Of a stretch of DNA of 64,000 nucleotides, positions 1 through 9,742 are shown in pieces. A program made the position numbers and the translations under genes. The notes beneath the pieces are model-generated. The model worked only from the letters and a program-made list of their open reading frames with translations, searched no databases and was not told the origin of the DNA. Location of the stretch: the NCBI GenBank assembly GCA_965223985.1, contig OZ245030.1, forward strand, positions 62,001 to 126,000, read 5' to 3'. Source of the DNA: JAPPKS01 sp963667895 (lineage in GTDB: Bacteria > Poribacteria > WGA-4E > PCPOR2b). Every line of letters begins with the position of its first letter. Within the stretch, counting starts at the first letter, position 1.

Positions 1-243
1 GACAATACAAACCATGTCGGGGTGGAAAACTCTGGACAGCCAGAGGAAGATGCCAACCGCTGTGAAGAGAAGAGTATTGATGGATTAAGAATGGACAGGG
101 AGCGGGTGCGCAGAATACTCAAAAAAGAATTGCAGGAAGGGCAGATTGATGTAGGCGTCTTGCAGGAATCCCGTCGAAGCAATAGTAAGTTTTGCTCAAT
201 TGCTACGGAAGAGATTGACGCAGCTATTGCAGATTGGCTTTAA
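1..243 (+). CDS. prcA: Proteasome alpha subunit, C-terminal fragment
   Basis: The reading frame is open from the first base of the window, so the start lies upstream. An internal GTG at 22 exists, but nothing favours it. The visible part has about 80 residues. Its end (IDVGVL, then an Arg pair, KF.SI, then EEID) follows the pattern of actinobacterial PrcA tails (LEVAVLD..RPRR.FRRI....L). PrcA forms the outer rings of the 20S proteasome core. The gene stops 27 bases before pafA, which is the usual prcB-prcA-pafA order, and that context is the main support. The catalytic beta subunit and the Pup or UBact modifier would lie upstream, outside the window. The identification rests on a short, poorly conserved tail. 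Confidence 0.55.
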   Translation, partial: DNTNHVGVENSGQPEEDANRCEEKSIDGLRMDRERVRRILKKELQEGQIDVGVLQESRRSNSKFCSIATEEIDAAIADWL

Positions 244-270
244 CCTGCAATGCTGCAATGAGGGAAAATT

Positions 271-1722
271 GTGAGCAGACGTATCTTTGGAATTGAGACG
301 GAATATGGATGTTTGACTAATGTCGATCGATCTTTTGGTACGCCTGAGGGAGTCGCTGCGCGGGTCAGAGATTATGTTTTCCACGAATTGAAACTCGGTA
401 TCTCTGATATGCACTATCGGGATTGGGGCGAACCTCCGGGCAATGGCGGCTTCCTGTTCAATGGAGGACGGCTTTATATTGATATGGGTCATCTGGAATA
501 TGCAACTCCTGAATGCGTGAAGCTCTTTGATCTTATAGCCTACGATAAATCCATCGAACGACTGGTTGCTACGGTGCTAAACGACATTGGGTTAGGTGAA
601 AAAGTTTCCTTTTTCAAGAATAATGTGGATCATCTGACAGGAGCGACTTTCGGCTGCCATGAAAATTATCAACTCCGTCGGGATATTCCTTTCTACAAAG
701 TCGTTATTCCGACGTTGATGCCCTTTTTTGTCACACGTCAAATTTATGCGGGCGCTGGTCGAGTGGGCGGACACGAAGAGATTCTTGAGTTTGGAGACGC
801 CCATTGCCGTCGTGACGACTTTGTAGGTTTCCAAATTTCTCAACGCGCGGATCACATTGTCACAGAAATCTATGAATGGATCCAGTTCAGCCGGGCGATA
901 ATCAATACTCGTGATGAACCCCTAGGTGACCATACAAAATATCGACGTCTCCATCTACTTGTTGGCGATTCCAATATGTCTGAATACGTCACTGCCTTGA
1001 AAGTTGGCACAACCTCTCTAATCCTCGATTTGATTGAAGAAGGGCATCGCCCTCGCGATTTGAGTTTGCTTAACCCGGTTCAAGCCATCAAAGAGATTTC
1101 GCGGGATCAAACTTTTCAGTGGATTGTCGAGCTGGATTCAGGGGGGACTATCTCCGCCATTGATATCCAGCGAGAGTACCTTAATCTGGCGCAGAAACTC
1201 CTAAAAGGGCGGGACAAAGATACTGATTGGATTTTGGCTGAATGGGAATCTGTGTTAGACGACTTAGAAGCAGATTGGGAGCGTTTAACGGATCGAGTTG
1301 ATTGGGTTGCCAAAAAATGGCTGCTTGAGACTTTCATGGAAGAGGAAGGGCTGGAATGGGATGATCCATGGCTTGAAAGTCTCGATCTTCAGTATCATCA
1401 TATGCATCCGGAAAAGGGACTCTATTACGAATTGGAAAATCAAGGTCATACTAGGAGGGTAACAAGCGATCAACAACTTGATGTAGCAATTCAGAATGCC
1501 CCAGAGGACACAAGAGCAAAAGCACGAACACAGGTGATGCGATATCTGTTCCAAAATAGCTTGCCGTGTATTGTCGATTGGCATCAAATCTATTTTACCC
1601 ATGAAGAGCCGTTTGAAATGAAGGATCCTTTCAATACTTACAGCAGGGAAGTTGACAAGCTACTGAAAAAGTTGAGTCGACAGCCTCGATTCAGTTCGCC
1701 GAAAAAGAGGGGACAGTCATAG
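271..1722 (+). CDS. pafA: Pup--protein ligase PafA
   Basis: This enzyme joins a Pup-type small modifier to substrate lysines and so marks proteins for the proteasome. The 483 residues match the PafA/Dop carboxylate-amine ligase family in length. The N-terminus has GIETEYG with the metal-binding Glu, followed by NGGRLYIDMG.LEYATPEC with the catalytic-type Asp, FKNN.D, YGCHENY, SQRADHI, INTRDEP, YRRLH.lVGDSNMSE and DIQREY. The C-terminal KDPF...V..LL module is typical of PafA. PafA is favoured over the deamidase Dop by the end of the protein and by the position after prcA. Translation starts at GTG 271, preceded by a GAGGGA-like site. The partner modifier is not in the window. Confidence 0.93.
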   Translation: MSRRIFGIETEYGCLTNVDRSFGTPEGVAARVRDYVFHELKLGISDMHYRDWGEPPGNGGFLFNGGRLYIDMGHLEYATPECVKLFDLIAYDKSIERLVATVLNDIGLGEKVSFFKNNVDHLTGATFGCHENYQLRRDIPFYKVVIPTLMPFFVTRQIYAGAGRVGGHEEILEFGDAHCRRDDFVGFQISQRADHIVTEIYEWIQFSRAIINTRDEPLGDHTKYRRLHLLVGDSNMSEYVTALKVGTTSLILDLIEEGHRPRDLSLLNPVQAIKEISRDQTFQWIVELDSGGTISAIDIQREYLNLAQKLLKGRDKDTDWILAEWESVLDDLEADWERLTDRVDWVAKKWLLETFMEEEGLEWDDPWLESLDLQYHHMHPEKGLYYELENQGHTRRVTSDQQLDVAIQNAPEDTRAKARTQVMRYLFQNSLPCIVDWHQIYFTHEEPFEMKDPFNTYSREVDKLLKKLSRQPRFSSPKKRGQS

Positions 1723-1830
1723 CAGAAATAACCATTGGTGTTGATAAGAAATTTAGATACGTTGACGAGAGTTTCTAAATCGCCGCTCTCAATTACTTTG
1801 TCCGGCTTCCACTAAGGCTCCATTCAAATT

Positions 1831-4473
1831 TCACCCCAACAACTCCAGATTTGTCGTCAACTTCTCCTTCTCTGATTCGAGCGCTCCGAATCGGGAACGC
1901 TTCTGTTCGACAACCGCCTCTGGTGCACGTTCAATAAAGCTCGGATTATTGAGGGTTTTCTGCGTGCTATCCAAATCCTTAATCACTTTGTCGAGCCGTT
2001 TGTGTAAGCGAGTTTTTTCTTTCTTGATGTCGATAAGTCCCTCAAGCGGAATATAAATCACTATATCGCCGATTACTGCGGCTGCGGCTGCATCAGGTTT
2101 CTTTTGATGTTCCGCGGTAAAAATTCGTGAAAAGTGTGTGAATGCTGGAAGATATTCTTCTAGGTGATTGGCTAACAGTTCACGAATGTCAGCGTCCGGG
2201 GCTTGAATCAGTACGTCAATTTCGCTGGACGGCGGGACATTCATTTCACCGCGGATACTGCGAATACTGTCAATAACGCTCATGATGGTTTTCATGGCAT
2301 CTTCCGATTTTGGATCGTTCAACGCTGGATCGTGGTCTGGCCAACTTGTCACTACGATGCTCTCACCTTGATGGGGAAGCTGTTGCCAAATTTCTTCGGT
2401 GATGAACGGCATCATCGGGTGGAGCAGGCACATTGTGCCTTCGAGGATTTCAGCAGCGACAGTTTGTGCCGTGTGTTTCGCATTGAGATTATCTGTGTAA
2501 TACAACCGCTGCTTGATTATTTCGATGTACCAATCACAGAATTCGTGCCATACAAATTCATACAGCGCGTGTGCCGCATCGCTGAAACGGTATTCTTCGA
2601 AAGCGACCGTGACATCGTTTACGGTACGGTTGAAACGACTACGAATCCATCGATCACAAAGGGACAGATTGTCACCAATGGACACGGAACTGTCGAAGCC
2701 CTCAAGATTCATCAGCAGGAATCGGGATGCATTCCAAATCTTGTTTGCGAACCGCCTCCCCGCTTCAATCTGAGATTGCCCAAAAGCGATGTAAGGGTTT
2801 GGCGCGTTCGAAAAAATGAGTGCGAAGCGAAAACCGTCAGCACCGTACTCCTGCATCGTTGGTACCGGATCAATGGCGTTTCCCTTAGATTTGCTCTGTT
2901 TTTGTCCGTGTTCATCGGCGACTAATGCATGAAGGTAGACGTGGCGAAACGGCGCCTCCTCCATAAACTGTAGGCCAAACATCGTCATCCTTGCAACCCA
3001 GAAGAAGAGAATATCCCATCCCGTAACCAATACAGCAGTCGGGTAAAATGTCTTTAAAAGGGCGGTTTCCTCGGGCCACCCCATCGTAGAAAACGGCCAG
3101 AGCGCGGAACTGAACCAAGTGTCGAGCACTTGCTCACTCTGGCTTAGGTTCTCTGAATCACAATGATGGCAACGGTCCGGGGTATCGATGACCACTGTAG
3201 TCTTGCCGCAATCCTGACAATGCCACATTGGTAAGAGATGCCCCCACCAACGCTGCCGTGAAATTGGCCACGGCTCGATGTTTTCCATCCACTGATAGAA
3301 GCGTTTTTCTTCACGTTTTGGACGAAAGACGATTTCGCCGTTCCGTACTGCCTCAATTGCGCGTTCTGCCATCGGTTTGACGTTTAGATACCACTGTGGT
3401 GCAATGTACGGCTCAATGATTTGATTGCACCGTTCGTGATGCCCTACGGCATGACGATGTGGTAGAATCTTAATCAGGTAATCACGTTCGCGCAAATCCT
3501 CGACAAGTTGTTTTCGACATACAAACCTATCTATGCCGTGGTATGCTTGTCCAACATTTTCGTTTAGTGTGCCATCAGGGTTGAAGATGTTTATCTGTTC
3601 CAGGTTGTGGCGATGCCCAATTTCATAGTCGTTCGGGTCGTGTGCCGGTGTGACTTTTAACGCACCGACGCCGAATTCACGATCCACGTAATCATCACCG
3701 ATAACCGGCAGCTTACGCCCAAGAATTGGGAGTATCGCAATCTTGCCAATTAGATGCTGATACCGCTCGTCTTCTGGGTGCACTGCAACCGCTGTATCAC
3801 CGAACATCGTTTCCGGGCGGGTAGTAGCGATTTCGAGAAATTCGTCCGACCCTACGATTGGATATCTGATATGATAGAGATGTCCGTCAATTTCTACAGG
3901 GTTGACCTCCAAGTTGGAGATTCCTGTACGGCAAGTCGGGCACCAGTTGGTGAGATTTGTACTGAGATAGATGAGTCCATTGTTATACAGTTTTACAAAC
4001 GCAGTGCGGACAGCTCTTGAGAGACCTTCGTCCATTGTGAACCGCTCTCGCTCCCAATCGCAGGAACAGCCAAGTTGTTCAAGTTGCTCTCTGATTGTCG
4101 CGTGCGTTTCCGCCTTCCAGTTCCACATCCGTTCGATAAACTTCTCTCGTCCTAGTTCATCACGACTTGTGCCCCGATCGGCAAGTTTTCGCTCCATGAT
4201 AATCTCTGTACCGATGCCCGCGTGGTCTACGCCCGGCATCCACAGCGCATTGCAACCTTGCAATTTTCGCCAGCGGATGAGCACATCCTGCAATGAATTA
4301 TTCAGTGAGTGACCGATGTGCAGATTGCCGGTGATGTTTGGCGGCGGGATGACGATTGAAAAGGGCGGTTGGTCCGATTTTTCTGCCGCGTGAAAATAAC
4401 CTTTTTCCATCCAGAATGTGTACCATTTCTTCTCGATTTCATGTGGTAGGTAAGCCCTTGGAATATCTGCCAT
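1831..4473 (-). CDS. valS: Valyl-tRNA synthetase
   Basis: A class I synthetase that charges tRNA-Val in the cytoplasm. The 880 residues are the usual length. The order is class I: the N-terminal PPPNITGNLHIGH block, a CP1 editing insertion (ATTRPETMFGDTAVAVHP), the W..SR.RWWGH segment, KQSKSKGN as the KMSKS loop, a helical anticodon-binding domain, and a C-terminal coiled coil (about residues 815-880) typical of ValRS. The start is ATG 4473. It converges on pafA with about 108 bases between the two stops. It lies downstream of ptsH but is separated by about 510 bases, so it is probably a separate transcript. Confidence 0.97.
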   Translation of the reverse strand: MADIPRAYLPHEIEKKWYTFWMEKGYFHAAEKSDQPPFSIVIPPPNITGNLHIGHSLNNSLQDVLIRWRKLQGCNALWMPGVDHAGIGTEIIMERKLADRGTSRDELGREKFIERMWNWKAETHATIREQLEQLGCSCDWERERFTMDEGLSRAVRTAFVKLYNNGLIYLSTNLTNWCPTCRTGISNLEVNPVEIDGHLYHIRYPIVGSDEFLEIATTRPETMFGDTAVAVHPEDERYQHLIGKIAILPILGRKLPVIGDDYVDREFGVGALKVTPAHDPNDYEIGHRHNLEQINIFNPDGTLNENVGQAYHGIDRFVCRKQLVEDLRERDYLIKILPHRHAVGHHERCNQIIEPYIAPQWYLNVKPMAERAIEAVRNGEIVFRPKREEKRFYQWMENIEPWPISRQRWWGHLLPMWHCQDCGKTTVVIDTPDRCHHCDSENLSQSEQVLDTWFSSALWPFSTMGWPEETALLKTFYPTAVLVTGWDILFFWVARMTMFGLQFMEEAPFRHVYLHALVADEHGQKQSKSKGNAIDPVPTMQEYGADGFRFALIFSNAPNPYIAFGQSQIEAGRRFANKIWNASRFLLMNLEGFDSSVSIGDNLSLCDRWIRSRFNRTVNDVTVAFEEYRFSDAAHALYEFVWHEFCDWYIEIIKQRLYYTDNLNAKHTAQTVAAEILEGTMCLLHPMMPFITEEIWQQLPHQGESIVVTSWPDHDPALNDPKSEDAMKTIMSVIDSIRSIRGEMNVPPSSEIDVLIQAPDADIRELLANHLEEYLPAFTHFSRIFTAEHQKKPDAAAAAVIGDIVIYIPLEGLIDIKKEKTRLHKRLDKVIKDLDSTQKTLNNPSFIERAPEAVVEQKRSRFGALESEKEKLTTNLELLG

Positions 4474-4987
4474 AAATTTCCCTTATTCTCCTGATATATG
4501 ATCGCAGAAGCCTAACGAATACGGATTCGTGTGTTGGAAGAAACAATCCATCAAATTGCGATTGATAGCATAGGTAGGTTATTCAGAATATCGTACCGGA
4601 AATCAATTCTTGCGCTTCGACTATTGTGTTGCCTTCGTAGTTAGAGTATACTAAAAACAGCCAATAATACAACAATCCTCTTGTTTTTCAACGAGCCCGT
4701 TGAGGTGAGATTCAACCTTTTTGCAAGTGTTTGCACATACAGGGACTTAGAATCCCTGCCCGCCAGTAACACTGATCTGCCTGCCCCTCGTGTCTAAAAG
4801 CTGGGCGCTCGCGGACTGAGCGTCACGATTACATGTGGCAAACATCCGCACCCTGTTGGCGAGAATAGGACGGTTAGGAATGTTGTAACACGTGAATTTG
4901 TGGACGGTTGGCAGACTTGCTAGTAGCAGATTTTCAGGGGTTGTGCATCACGCATTTCGTATGCCTGGAGGATGAAAAATACGGAAA
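4474..4987. other. Intergenic region between valS and ptsH
   Basis: 514 bases with no convincing gene. It must hold the valS promoter (minus strand). The only clear structure is a small hairpin at 4740-4758 (CAGGGA, 7-base loop, TCCCTG). It has no T-tract on the minus strand, so it is a poor terminator candidate for ptsH. A short plus-strand ORF that overlaps the right end is only the antisense of ptsH. Confidence 0.5.
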
Positions 4988-5254
4988 TCATACTTCGTTG
5001 AATCCGCTTTCGACTAATGTTATCAACGCTTCAATTGCTTCCGCTTCATCAGCACCATCCGAAATTAGTGTAAGCTGTGTGCCTTTGCCAGCCGCTAACA
5101 TCATCACTCCCATAGTGCTTTTGGCATTTACCTTCATGGAGCCTTTTTTAACATATATACCTGAAACATACCGATTAGCGACTTGGGCAAACATCCCTGC
5201 TGCTCGTAGATGCAAGCCGAGTGAATTGCAGATTGTTACCACTTCTTCGAGCAT
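4988..5254 (-). CDS. ptsH: HPr phosphocarrier protein
   Basis: An 88-residue HPr-like protein. Both regulatory sites fall at the canonical positions: His15 with Arg17 (GLHLRAA, where textbook HPr has GLHARPA) and Ser46 in KSTMGVM, the target of HPr kinase. The C-terminal half (GTQLTLISDGADEAEAIEAL) is the normal HPr fold. In Gram-negatives without sugar-PTS permeases, such an HPr usually works in signalling with HprK. The hprK gene lies upstream on the same strand, 332 bases away. No enzyme I or EII gene is present in the window. Confidence 0.93.
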   Translation of the reverse strand: MLEEVVTICNSLGLHLRAAGMFAQVANRYVSGIYVKKGSMKVNAKSTMGVMMLAAGKGTQLTLISDGADEAEAIEALITLVESGFNEV

Positions 5255-5586
5255 AAGTGTTACCTAACCACGAATCGGTGAGAGAGTTCAGAGTTGGTTG
5301 AGCCTGATTAATCCTTTAATTCATAGTTTCCGTACACCCTGTCTCTGTGGCCCCGGGCTGCAAGGGTCTCGACTTACTTAACAGCTTGACGTCTAAGCAC
5401 TGTAATCCTTCGACTTCACTTGTGTCCGCAAGGATAACAATTAACTCAAGGGTCTTTTGGCCGGCAGTCGGCAATAGATGAACCTCCAAGACTTAGAAAT
5501 TACGCGACCAGTGAATTAAGCAGGATGCTCTGAAATATCCTTTAAATGACCATGAGTTGCCATCACAACACCAACAATGAGCCTTT
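5255..5586. other. Intergenic region between ptsH and hprK
   Basis: 332 bases with no ORF, repeat or RNA fold that I can support. It is long for the inside of an operon, so ptsH may have its own promoter here. Confidence 0.4.
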
Positions 5587-6600
5587 TCAAGTTTCTGTCC
5601 CCGTTGGATGGATAATCCCCTGATGAAGTGCTTCATGTTGCCACTCGTCAAGAACGATTTCTTCATTTTCGGTATGCATCATTTCAGTTATTGCCTCGTT
5701 CAAATCCTTTTCGGCATGGAAGCCTAATTTTTTGCCCCAGAGATTCATAGCGGCAACTTCAACTAGATTTGATAGATTTCTCCCGGGACCGACAGGGATG
5801 ACGGTATGGGGGATATTCTCGTTGTGCAGACTGTAAAAGTCCTCATCTAGTCCTGTTCGATTGTATTTCTTATTTTCATCCCAAAGTTCGAGGGTTACTA
5901 CAAGCTCAACCTGCTTGCGATTGCCCACAGCCGTTACCCCGAACTGAGCGATGACATCAATGATTCCCAAACCGCGAACTTCCATGTAGTGCCTGAGCGG
6001 TTGCATTCGTATTCCAAAAACACGATGTCCTGAAACCCGTTTTAACAAAACGCTGTCATCAGCAATCAAACGGTGTCCTCGCTGCAAAAGTTCAAGGGTA
6101 CACTCGCTTTTGCCGATTCCACTTTTCCCTAGAATTAGAACGCCAACGCCAAAGACATCAACCAAATTCCCATGCACATATTCGCCAGGTCCAAACTGAT
6201 CTTCGAGGAAAAGCAGTAATCGTGTGGTAAAGACAGAGGAGGACAAGCGTGTGGCTAAAATTGGAATATTATTTTGATTACCGATGGCCACAAGCTCTGG
6301 AGGCACAGGAGAGCCGCCTGTTACAACGAAACAAGGAATCGGATAGGAGGACAATTTTTCTAAGACATCAGATCGCACGGATGCAGTAAGATTTTCCACG
6401 TATGATATTTCACCGTGCCCAAAGATTTGGACACGGTTATAGCCAAAATGCTGATAATGGCCACAGAGAGCTAGACCGGGCCGATTTGATTCTGCGGTTT
6501 CGATAAATCGATCTAGCCCGTCTGACCCGGCAGCAACTTCAAGTTGTAGTTCGTAACCTGCATATCGTATCAGTTTACGAACGGTCATCGTATTTGGCAT
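5587..6600 (-). CDS. hprK: HPr kinase/phosphorylase
   Basis: A bifunctional enzyme that phosphorylates Ser46 of HPr with ATP or pyrophosphate and reverses the reaction. The 337 residues comprise an N-terminal Hpr_kinase_N domain (about 1-130) and a C-terminal P-loop domain. Key features are YVHG with the catalytic-type His143, Walker A GKSGIGKS at 158-165, the acidic pair in LIADDSV, and the family signature MEVRGLGIIDV. The start ATG 6600 has AAGAAGG just upstream. The gene follows hpf by 37 bases and belongs to the rpoN-hpf-hprK run. The ptsH gene downstream supplies its substrate. Confidence 0.96.
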   Translation of the reverse strand: MPNTMTVRKLIRYAGYELQLEVAAGSDGLDRFIETAESNRPGLALCGHYQHFGYNRVQIFGHGEISYVENLTASVRSDVLEKLSSYPIPCFVVTGGSPVPPELVAIGNQNNIPILATRLSSSVFTTRLLLFLEDQFGPGEYVHGNLVDVFGVGVLILGKSGIGKSECTLELLQRGHRLIADDSVLLKRVSGHRVFGIRMQPLRHYMEVRGLGIIDVIAQFGVTAVGNRKQVELVVTLELWDENKKYNRTGLDEDFYSLHNENIPHTVIPVGPGRNLSNLVEVAAMNLWGKKLGFHAEKDLNEAITEMMHTENEEIVLDEWQHEALHQGIIHPTGTET

Positions 6601-6637
6601 GATGAACCTTCTTCAGTCGCCTGGTTGCAAGCGCACT

Positions 6638-7195
6638 CTACGTGAACTGCGGTTCAACCCAGCCGTAACCTCTGTTTTCCTGTTCATACACCACGTTTAT
6701 CTGGTTTGTTTCGGCATTTAAGAAAAGCAGAAGTTGTTCATCGGACGTGTGTAGTTGCATTACAGCTTCTTCCACAGTCATCGGCTTAGACGCAAATTTG
6801 TCTGGGACTCTAAAAATCTGAGAATGAACACTTGGTGATGCGTTGATATCTTCGCGCGTAGCCGTGTCGTTTAATTGCACTACAGCATGATCTAGCGGTG
6901 TACGATGGCGCCAATCCTTCGTTCTTTCCTTGTGACGGCGGATCTGCCGCTCTATTTTGTCCATAACGGTATCAAGACAAGAGAAAATATCATGGGTTTC
7001 CCCTTGAGCATGGAACGTTGCCTTTGCCGTTGCGAGGACGATTTCAGTAAAATAACGAGTTTTTTCGAGTTCGATAACCAACTGTAAATCAATGATACGA
7101 TTAAAAAAGGCTTCAATCTTCTTCACACGTTTTTCAACATAACTTCGAACATCATCCGTAATTTCAACATGACGACCGGTAATATGCATTTGCAT
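6638..7195 (-). CDS. hpf: Long-form ribosome hibernation promoting factor
   Basis: Binds the 30S decoding region and dimerises 70S ribosomes into inactive 100S particles in stationary phase. The 185 residues show the two-part structure of the long form: an N-terminal beta-alpha-beta domain (MQMHITGRHVEITDDVRSYVEKR...) and a C-terminal dimerisation domain (MTVEEAVMQL...LLFLNAET..INVVYEQ..RGYG). It lies between rpoN (32 bases) and hprK (37 bases). The rpoN-hpf-phosphotransfer order is widespread in Gram-negatives. Confidence 0.96.
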   Translation of the reverse strand: MQMHITGRHVEITDDVRSYVEKRVKKIEAFFNRIIDLQLVIELEKTRYFTEIVLATAKATFHAQGETHDIFSCLDTVMDKIERQIRRHKERTKDWRHRTPLDHAVVQLNDTATREDINASPSVHSQIFRVPDKFASKPMTVEEAVMQLHTSDEQLLLFLNAETNQINVVYEQENRGYGWVEPQFT

Positions 7196-7227
7196 TTCAA
7201 CCTCCTTCCTGACTCACTGGTTATCAA

Positions 7228-8949
7228 TTACCATTTCCGCTTCCGTTTGTTGGAAGAAATAATACCGAGTTCTTCTCGATATTTCGCGACGGTTCGTCTG
7301 GCAGCGTGAATTCCCTGGACTTTCAGAGTGTCGGAAATCGCCTGATCGCTCAACGGTTTAGCCACGTCCTCCTTCTCAATCATCTCTTTGATTTTCTCTT
7401 TGACGGAAGTGGCGGCTATATTCTCTCCACAATCGGTGGTGAGTTCACTGCTAAAGAAAAACTGCAACTTGTAGATACCCAGCGGGGTTTCAACGTACTT
7501 GTTCGTTGTAACCCGACTGACTGTGGATTCGTGGACACCAGCCATGTCGGCAATATGCTTCAGCACTAGGGGTTTCAGCGCTTTGACCCCTTGCTCAAGA
7601 AAACCCGACTGTACTTCAAATATCGCCTCCGTCACTCTCTTTATGGTTCGACGTCGCTGATCAATACTTTTCAACAAATCGACAGCTTGGTTTTTGTGAT
7701 TTTCTAACCACTGTTTGGCGTTCTTGTCGAGTGCTGAATCTCCGTTACGCATCATATTGACGTAGAGTGGATTCAAACGCAGTCGAGGCATACCGTCATC
7801 GTTAGCAATAAATCGATAGCCGCTATCGCCTTTTTCAACGCTAATATCAGGCACAATCGGACTAGCGAAGGACTTTCTATCGTTGAATCGTTTTGGATCG
7901 GACTGATCTGAAAAGTGTCGACCTGGATAAGGGTCCAGCGTGCCTATTAATTTCTTTGCTTCTAGAACCGCATCGATGTCCACATTTAAACTCTTGGCAA
8001 TCCGCGGTATGAGATTGTTCATCAAATCGTCAAAGTGATATTTGACAATCTCTCGGATAAGAGGGTGGTCCATTTGAGCGGCCTCCATCTGAACAAGCAG
8101 CGTCTCCGGAATGGTTCGATAAGCGATTCCGGTTGGCTCAAAGTTCCTTTGAATGAATCGAAGTATATATTCAACCAAATCAATCTCACAACCGATGTCC
8201 TCTGCAATGTCTTCCAGAGTAAGACCGTAGATGTTAAGCTTATCCTCATCTGCACTGGCAGTATAGATTTGTTTATTGTCTTCATCGGTTATCCGCCACA
8301 CTGCTTCCTCGGTTCCGTCTTTACTTTTCGTAGAAATTGCAACGTTTTGTGACAATGAGATTTCATTATTTTCAAATTCACTCCGCAATTCCTCTGAGAG
8401 ATTGCCGCTGTCTAAATCATTTCGGAAGTCCAAACCAACACTAAACCGGGGGCAGACATTCAACTGACCGTCCTCATCGAGATTACCAATGATCTGTTCG
8501 CCGATTCTTCGTTCTATGTCTGAAAAGGGCACAACGTTCAGTTGTACCATTAAAAACTCTTGTAATGTTTGAAGTTGAACGATATCTACTTGAGGCGCAC
8601 CGCCGTCAGTCCAATACTCAAAGGTATCTCTTTCACTTGTGCCGATTATGTCATCAAAACAACTTTCCCATTCAATATCCGGTTCTTTATCCGCACGGTC
8701 CAAACTCTCCTCAGGTTCATTCCACTCAGTATCGGGATCTAATTTTTCTATATCGCTCAATGTTTCGATATCTATATCTTCAGCCACAGCTTCGTCCAAA
8801 AGCGGATTTTGCTGCAATTGTTGATTCAGATGTTGCGTGAGGTCCATCCGTGACATTAGAAGCACTTTTATTGCTTGTTGCAACTTTGGCGTCATGATGA
8901 GCCGCTGCTGGAGTTGCTGGCTCGGCATCTGTTTGAGTCCAATGTTCAT
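7228..8949 (-). CDS. rpoN: RNA polymerase sigma-54 factor
   Basis: The alternative sigma factor that needs AAA+ activators. About 573 residues. The N-terminal Gln/Leu-rich activator-interacting region (MNIGLKQ...LQQRLIMTPKLQQAIKVLLM) is followed by an acidic linker, the core-binding domain, a helix-turn-helix (ADMAGVHESTVSRVTTNKYV) and the C-terminal RpoN box ARRTVAKYRE. I chose ATG 8949 because AGGAG sits 7 bases upstream. A GTG at 8970 would add seven residues but covers that ribosome-binding site. The acidic middle insert (about residues 170-240) is longer than in Escherichia coli. It is preceded by lptB and followed by hpf. No sigma-54 activator gene is seen in the window. Confidence 0.96.
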   Translation of the reverse strand: MNIGLKQMPSQQLQQRLIMTPKLQQAIKVLLMSRMDLTQHLNQQLQQNPLLDEAVAEDIDIETLSDIEKLDPDTEWNEPEESLDRADKEPDIEWESCFDDIIGTSERDTFEYWTDGGAPQVDIVQLQTLQEFLMVQLNVVPFSDIERRIGEQIIGNLDEDGQLNVCPRFSVGLDFRNDLDSGNLSEELRSEFENNEISLSQNVAISTKSKDGTEEAVWRITDEDNKQIYTASADEDKLNIYGLTLEDIAEDIGCEIDLVEYILRFIQRNFEPTGIAYRTIPETLLVQMEAAQMDHPLIREIVKYHFDDLMNNLIPRIAKSLNVDIDAVLEAKKLIGTLDPYPGRHFSDQSDPKRFNDRKSFASPIVPDISVEKGDSGYRFIANDDGMPRLRLNPLYVNMMRNGDSALDKNAKQWLENHKNQAVDLLKSIDQRRRTIKRVTEAIFEVQSGFLEQGVKALKPLVLKHIADMAGVHESTVSRVTTNKYVETPLGIYKLQFFFSSELTTDCGENIAATSVKEKIKEMIEKEDVAKPLSDQAISDTLKVQGIHAARRTVAKYREELGIISSNKRKRKW

Positions 8950-8984
8950 CGCATGGCTCCTCTTACTCACCTGTCACACGGAAT

Positions 8985-9722
8985 TCATCTTTTTAACTCA
9001 AAACTATGACCAAAGTATCGTTCTCGGGCGATTTCACTTTGAAGTAATGTTTCAGGGGCACCACTAAGCGTAATCCTTCCATCTGTTATCAAGTAGGCGA
9101 GATCAACAATTCCTAACGTTTCTGCTGCATTGTGATCGGTTATTAACACCCCGATATTCCTATCTCGCAGGTGTGTGATTAGTTCTTTAATATCTTGAAC
9201 TGCGATTGGATCTATTCCCGAAAACGGTTCATCCAACAAAATAAAAGATGGGGAAGCTGCGAGCGCCCTTGCGATTTCAGCGCGCCTACATTCACCTCCT
9301 GAAAGAGTGTATGCCTTTCGTTTCGCCAACTCGGATATACCGAGTTCTTCCATGAGTTGATTGCACCGCTGCGTACGCTCATTTCTGCGAATATCAAGTG
9401 CTTCGAGAACCGCTGTGATGTTCTGTTCAACGGTCAACTTGCGAAAGATTGAAGTCTCTTGTGAGAGATATCCAATCCCAAGCCGGGCGCGCTTGTACAT
9501 CGGTAAATAGGTGATGTCCTGTTCACCGAAAGTAATTCGTCCGGCGTTTGGACGGATTAATCCAACGACCATATAGAATGTGGTTGATTTTCCAGCCCCA
9601 TTTGGACCAAGCAACCCAACAATTTCGCCCGTAGCTACTTCTATACTCACTTGATTGACAACAATGGGACCGCGTCTTGAATATCTCTTAACAAGTCCGT
9701 GGGTTTGAAGTTTAATCGACAC
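8985..9722 (-). CDS. lptB: LPS export ABC transporter ATPase LptB
   Basis: Cytoplasmic ATPase of the LptB2FGC machine that pulls lipopolysaccharide from the inner membrane. The 245 residues carry Walker A (GPNGAGKST, about 39-47), the LptB-type Q-loop region (LGIGYLSQETSIFRKLTVEQN), signature LSGGECRR, Walker B FILLDEPFSGIDP and switch His in ITDHN. The Q-loop region and the ..ERYFGHSF.L tail separate LptB from LivF/LivG transporters. It lies between lptA and rpoN. The membrane partners lptF and lptG are not in the window. Confidence 0.95.
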   Translation of the reverse strand: MSIKLQTHGLVKRYSRRGPIVVNQVSIEVATGEIVGLLGPNGAGKSTTFYMVVGLIRPNAGRITFGEQDITYLPMYKRARLGIGYLSQETSIFRKLTVEQNITAVLEALDIRRNERTQRCNQLMEELGISELAKRKAYTLSGGECRRAEIARALAASPSFILLDEPFSGIDPIAVQDIKELITHLRDRNIGVLITDHNAAETLGIVDLAYLITDGRITLSGAPETLLQSEIARERYFGHSFELKR

Positions 9723-9742
9723 GCTTTTCTTGCCTTAACGCG

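Noticed and set aside
22..243. Reading frame as a Pup/UBact-type modifier before pafA
   Set aside because: It does not end in Gly-Glu/Gln and its frame is open upstream. The tail fits a proteasome alpha subunit better.
2203..2925. Plus-strand ORF of 240 residues inside valS
   Set aside because: Antisense shadow of a well-supported synthetase gene; no family features.
4740..4758. Hairpin as a ptsH terminator
   Set aside because: Short stem and no T-tract in the minus-strand direction, more than 200 bases from the gene.
5432..5442. lac-operator-like GGATAACAATT
   Set aside because: A short chance match with no symmetric partner and no lac-type gene nearby.
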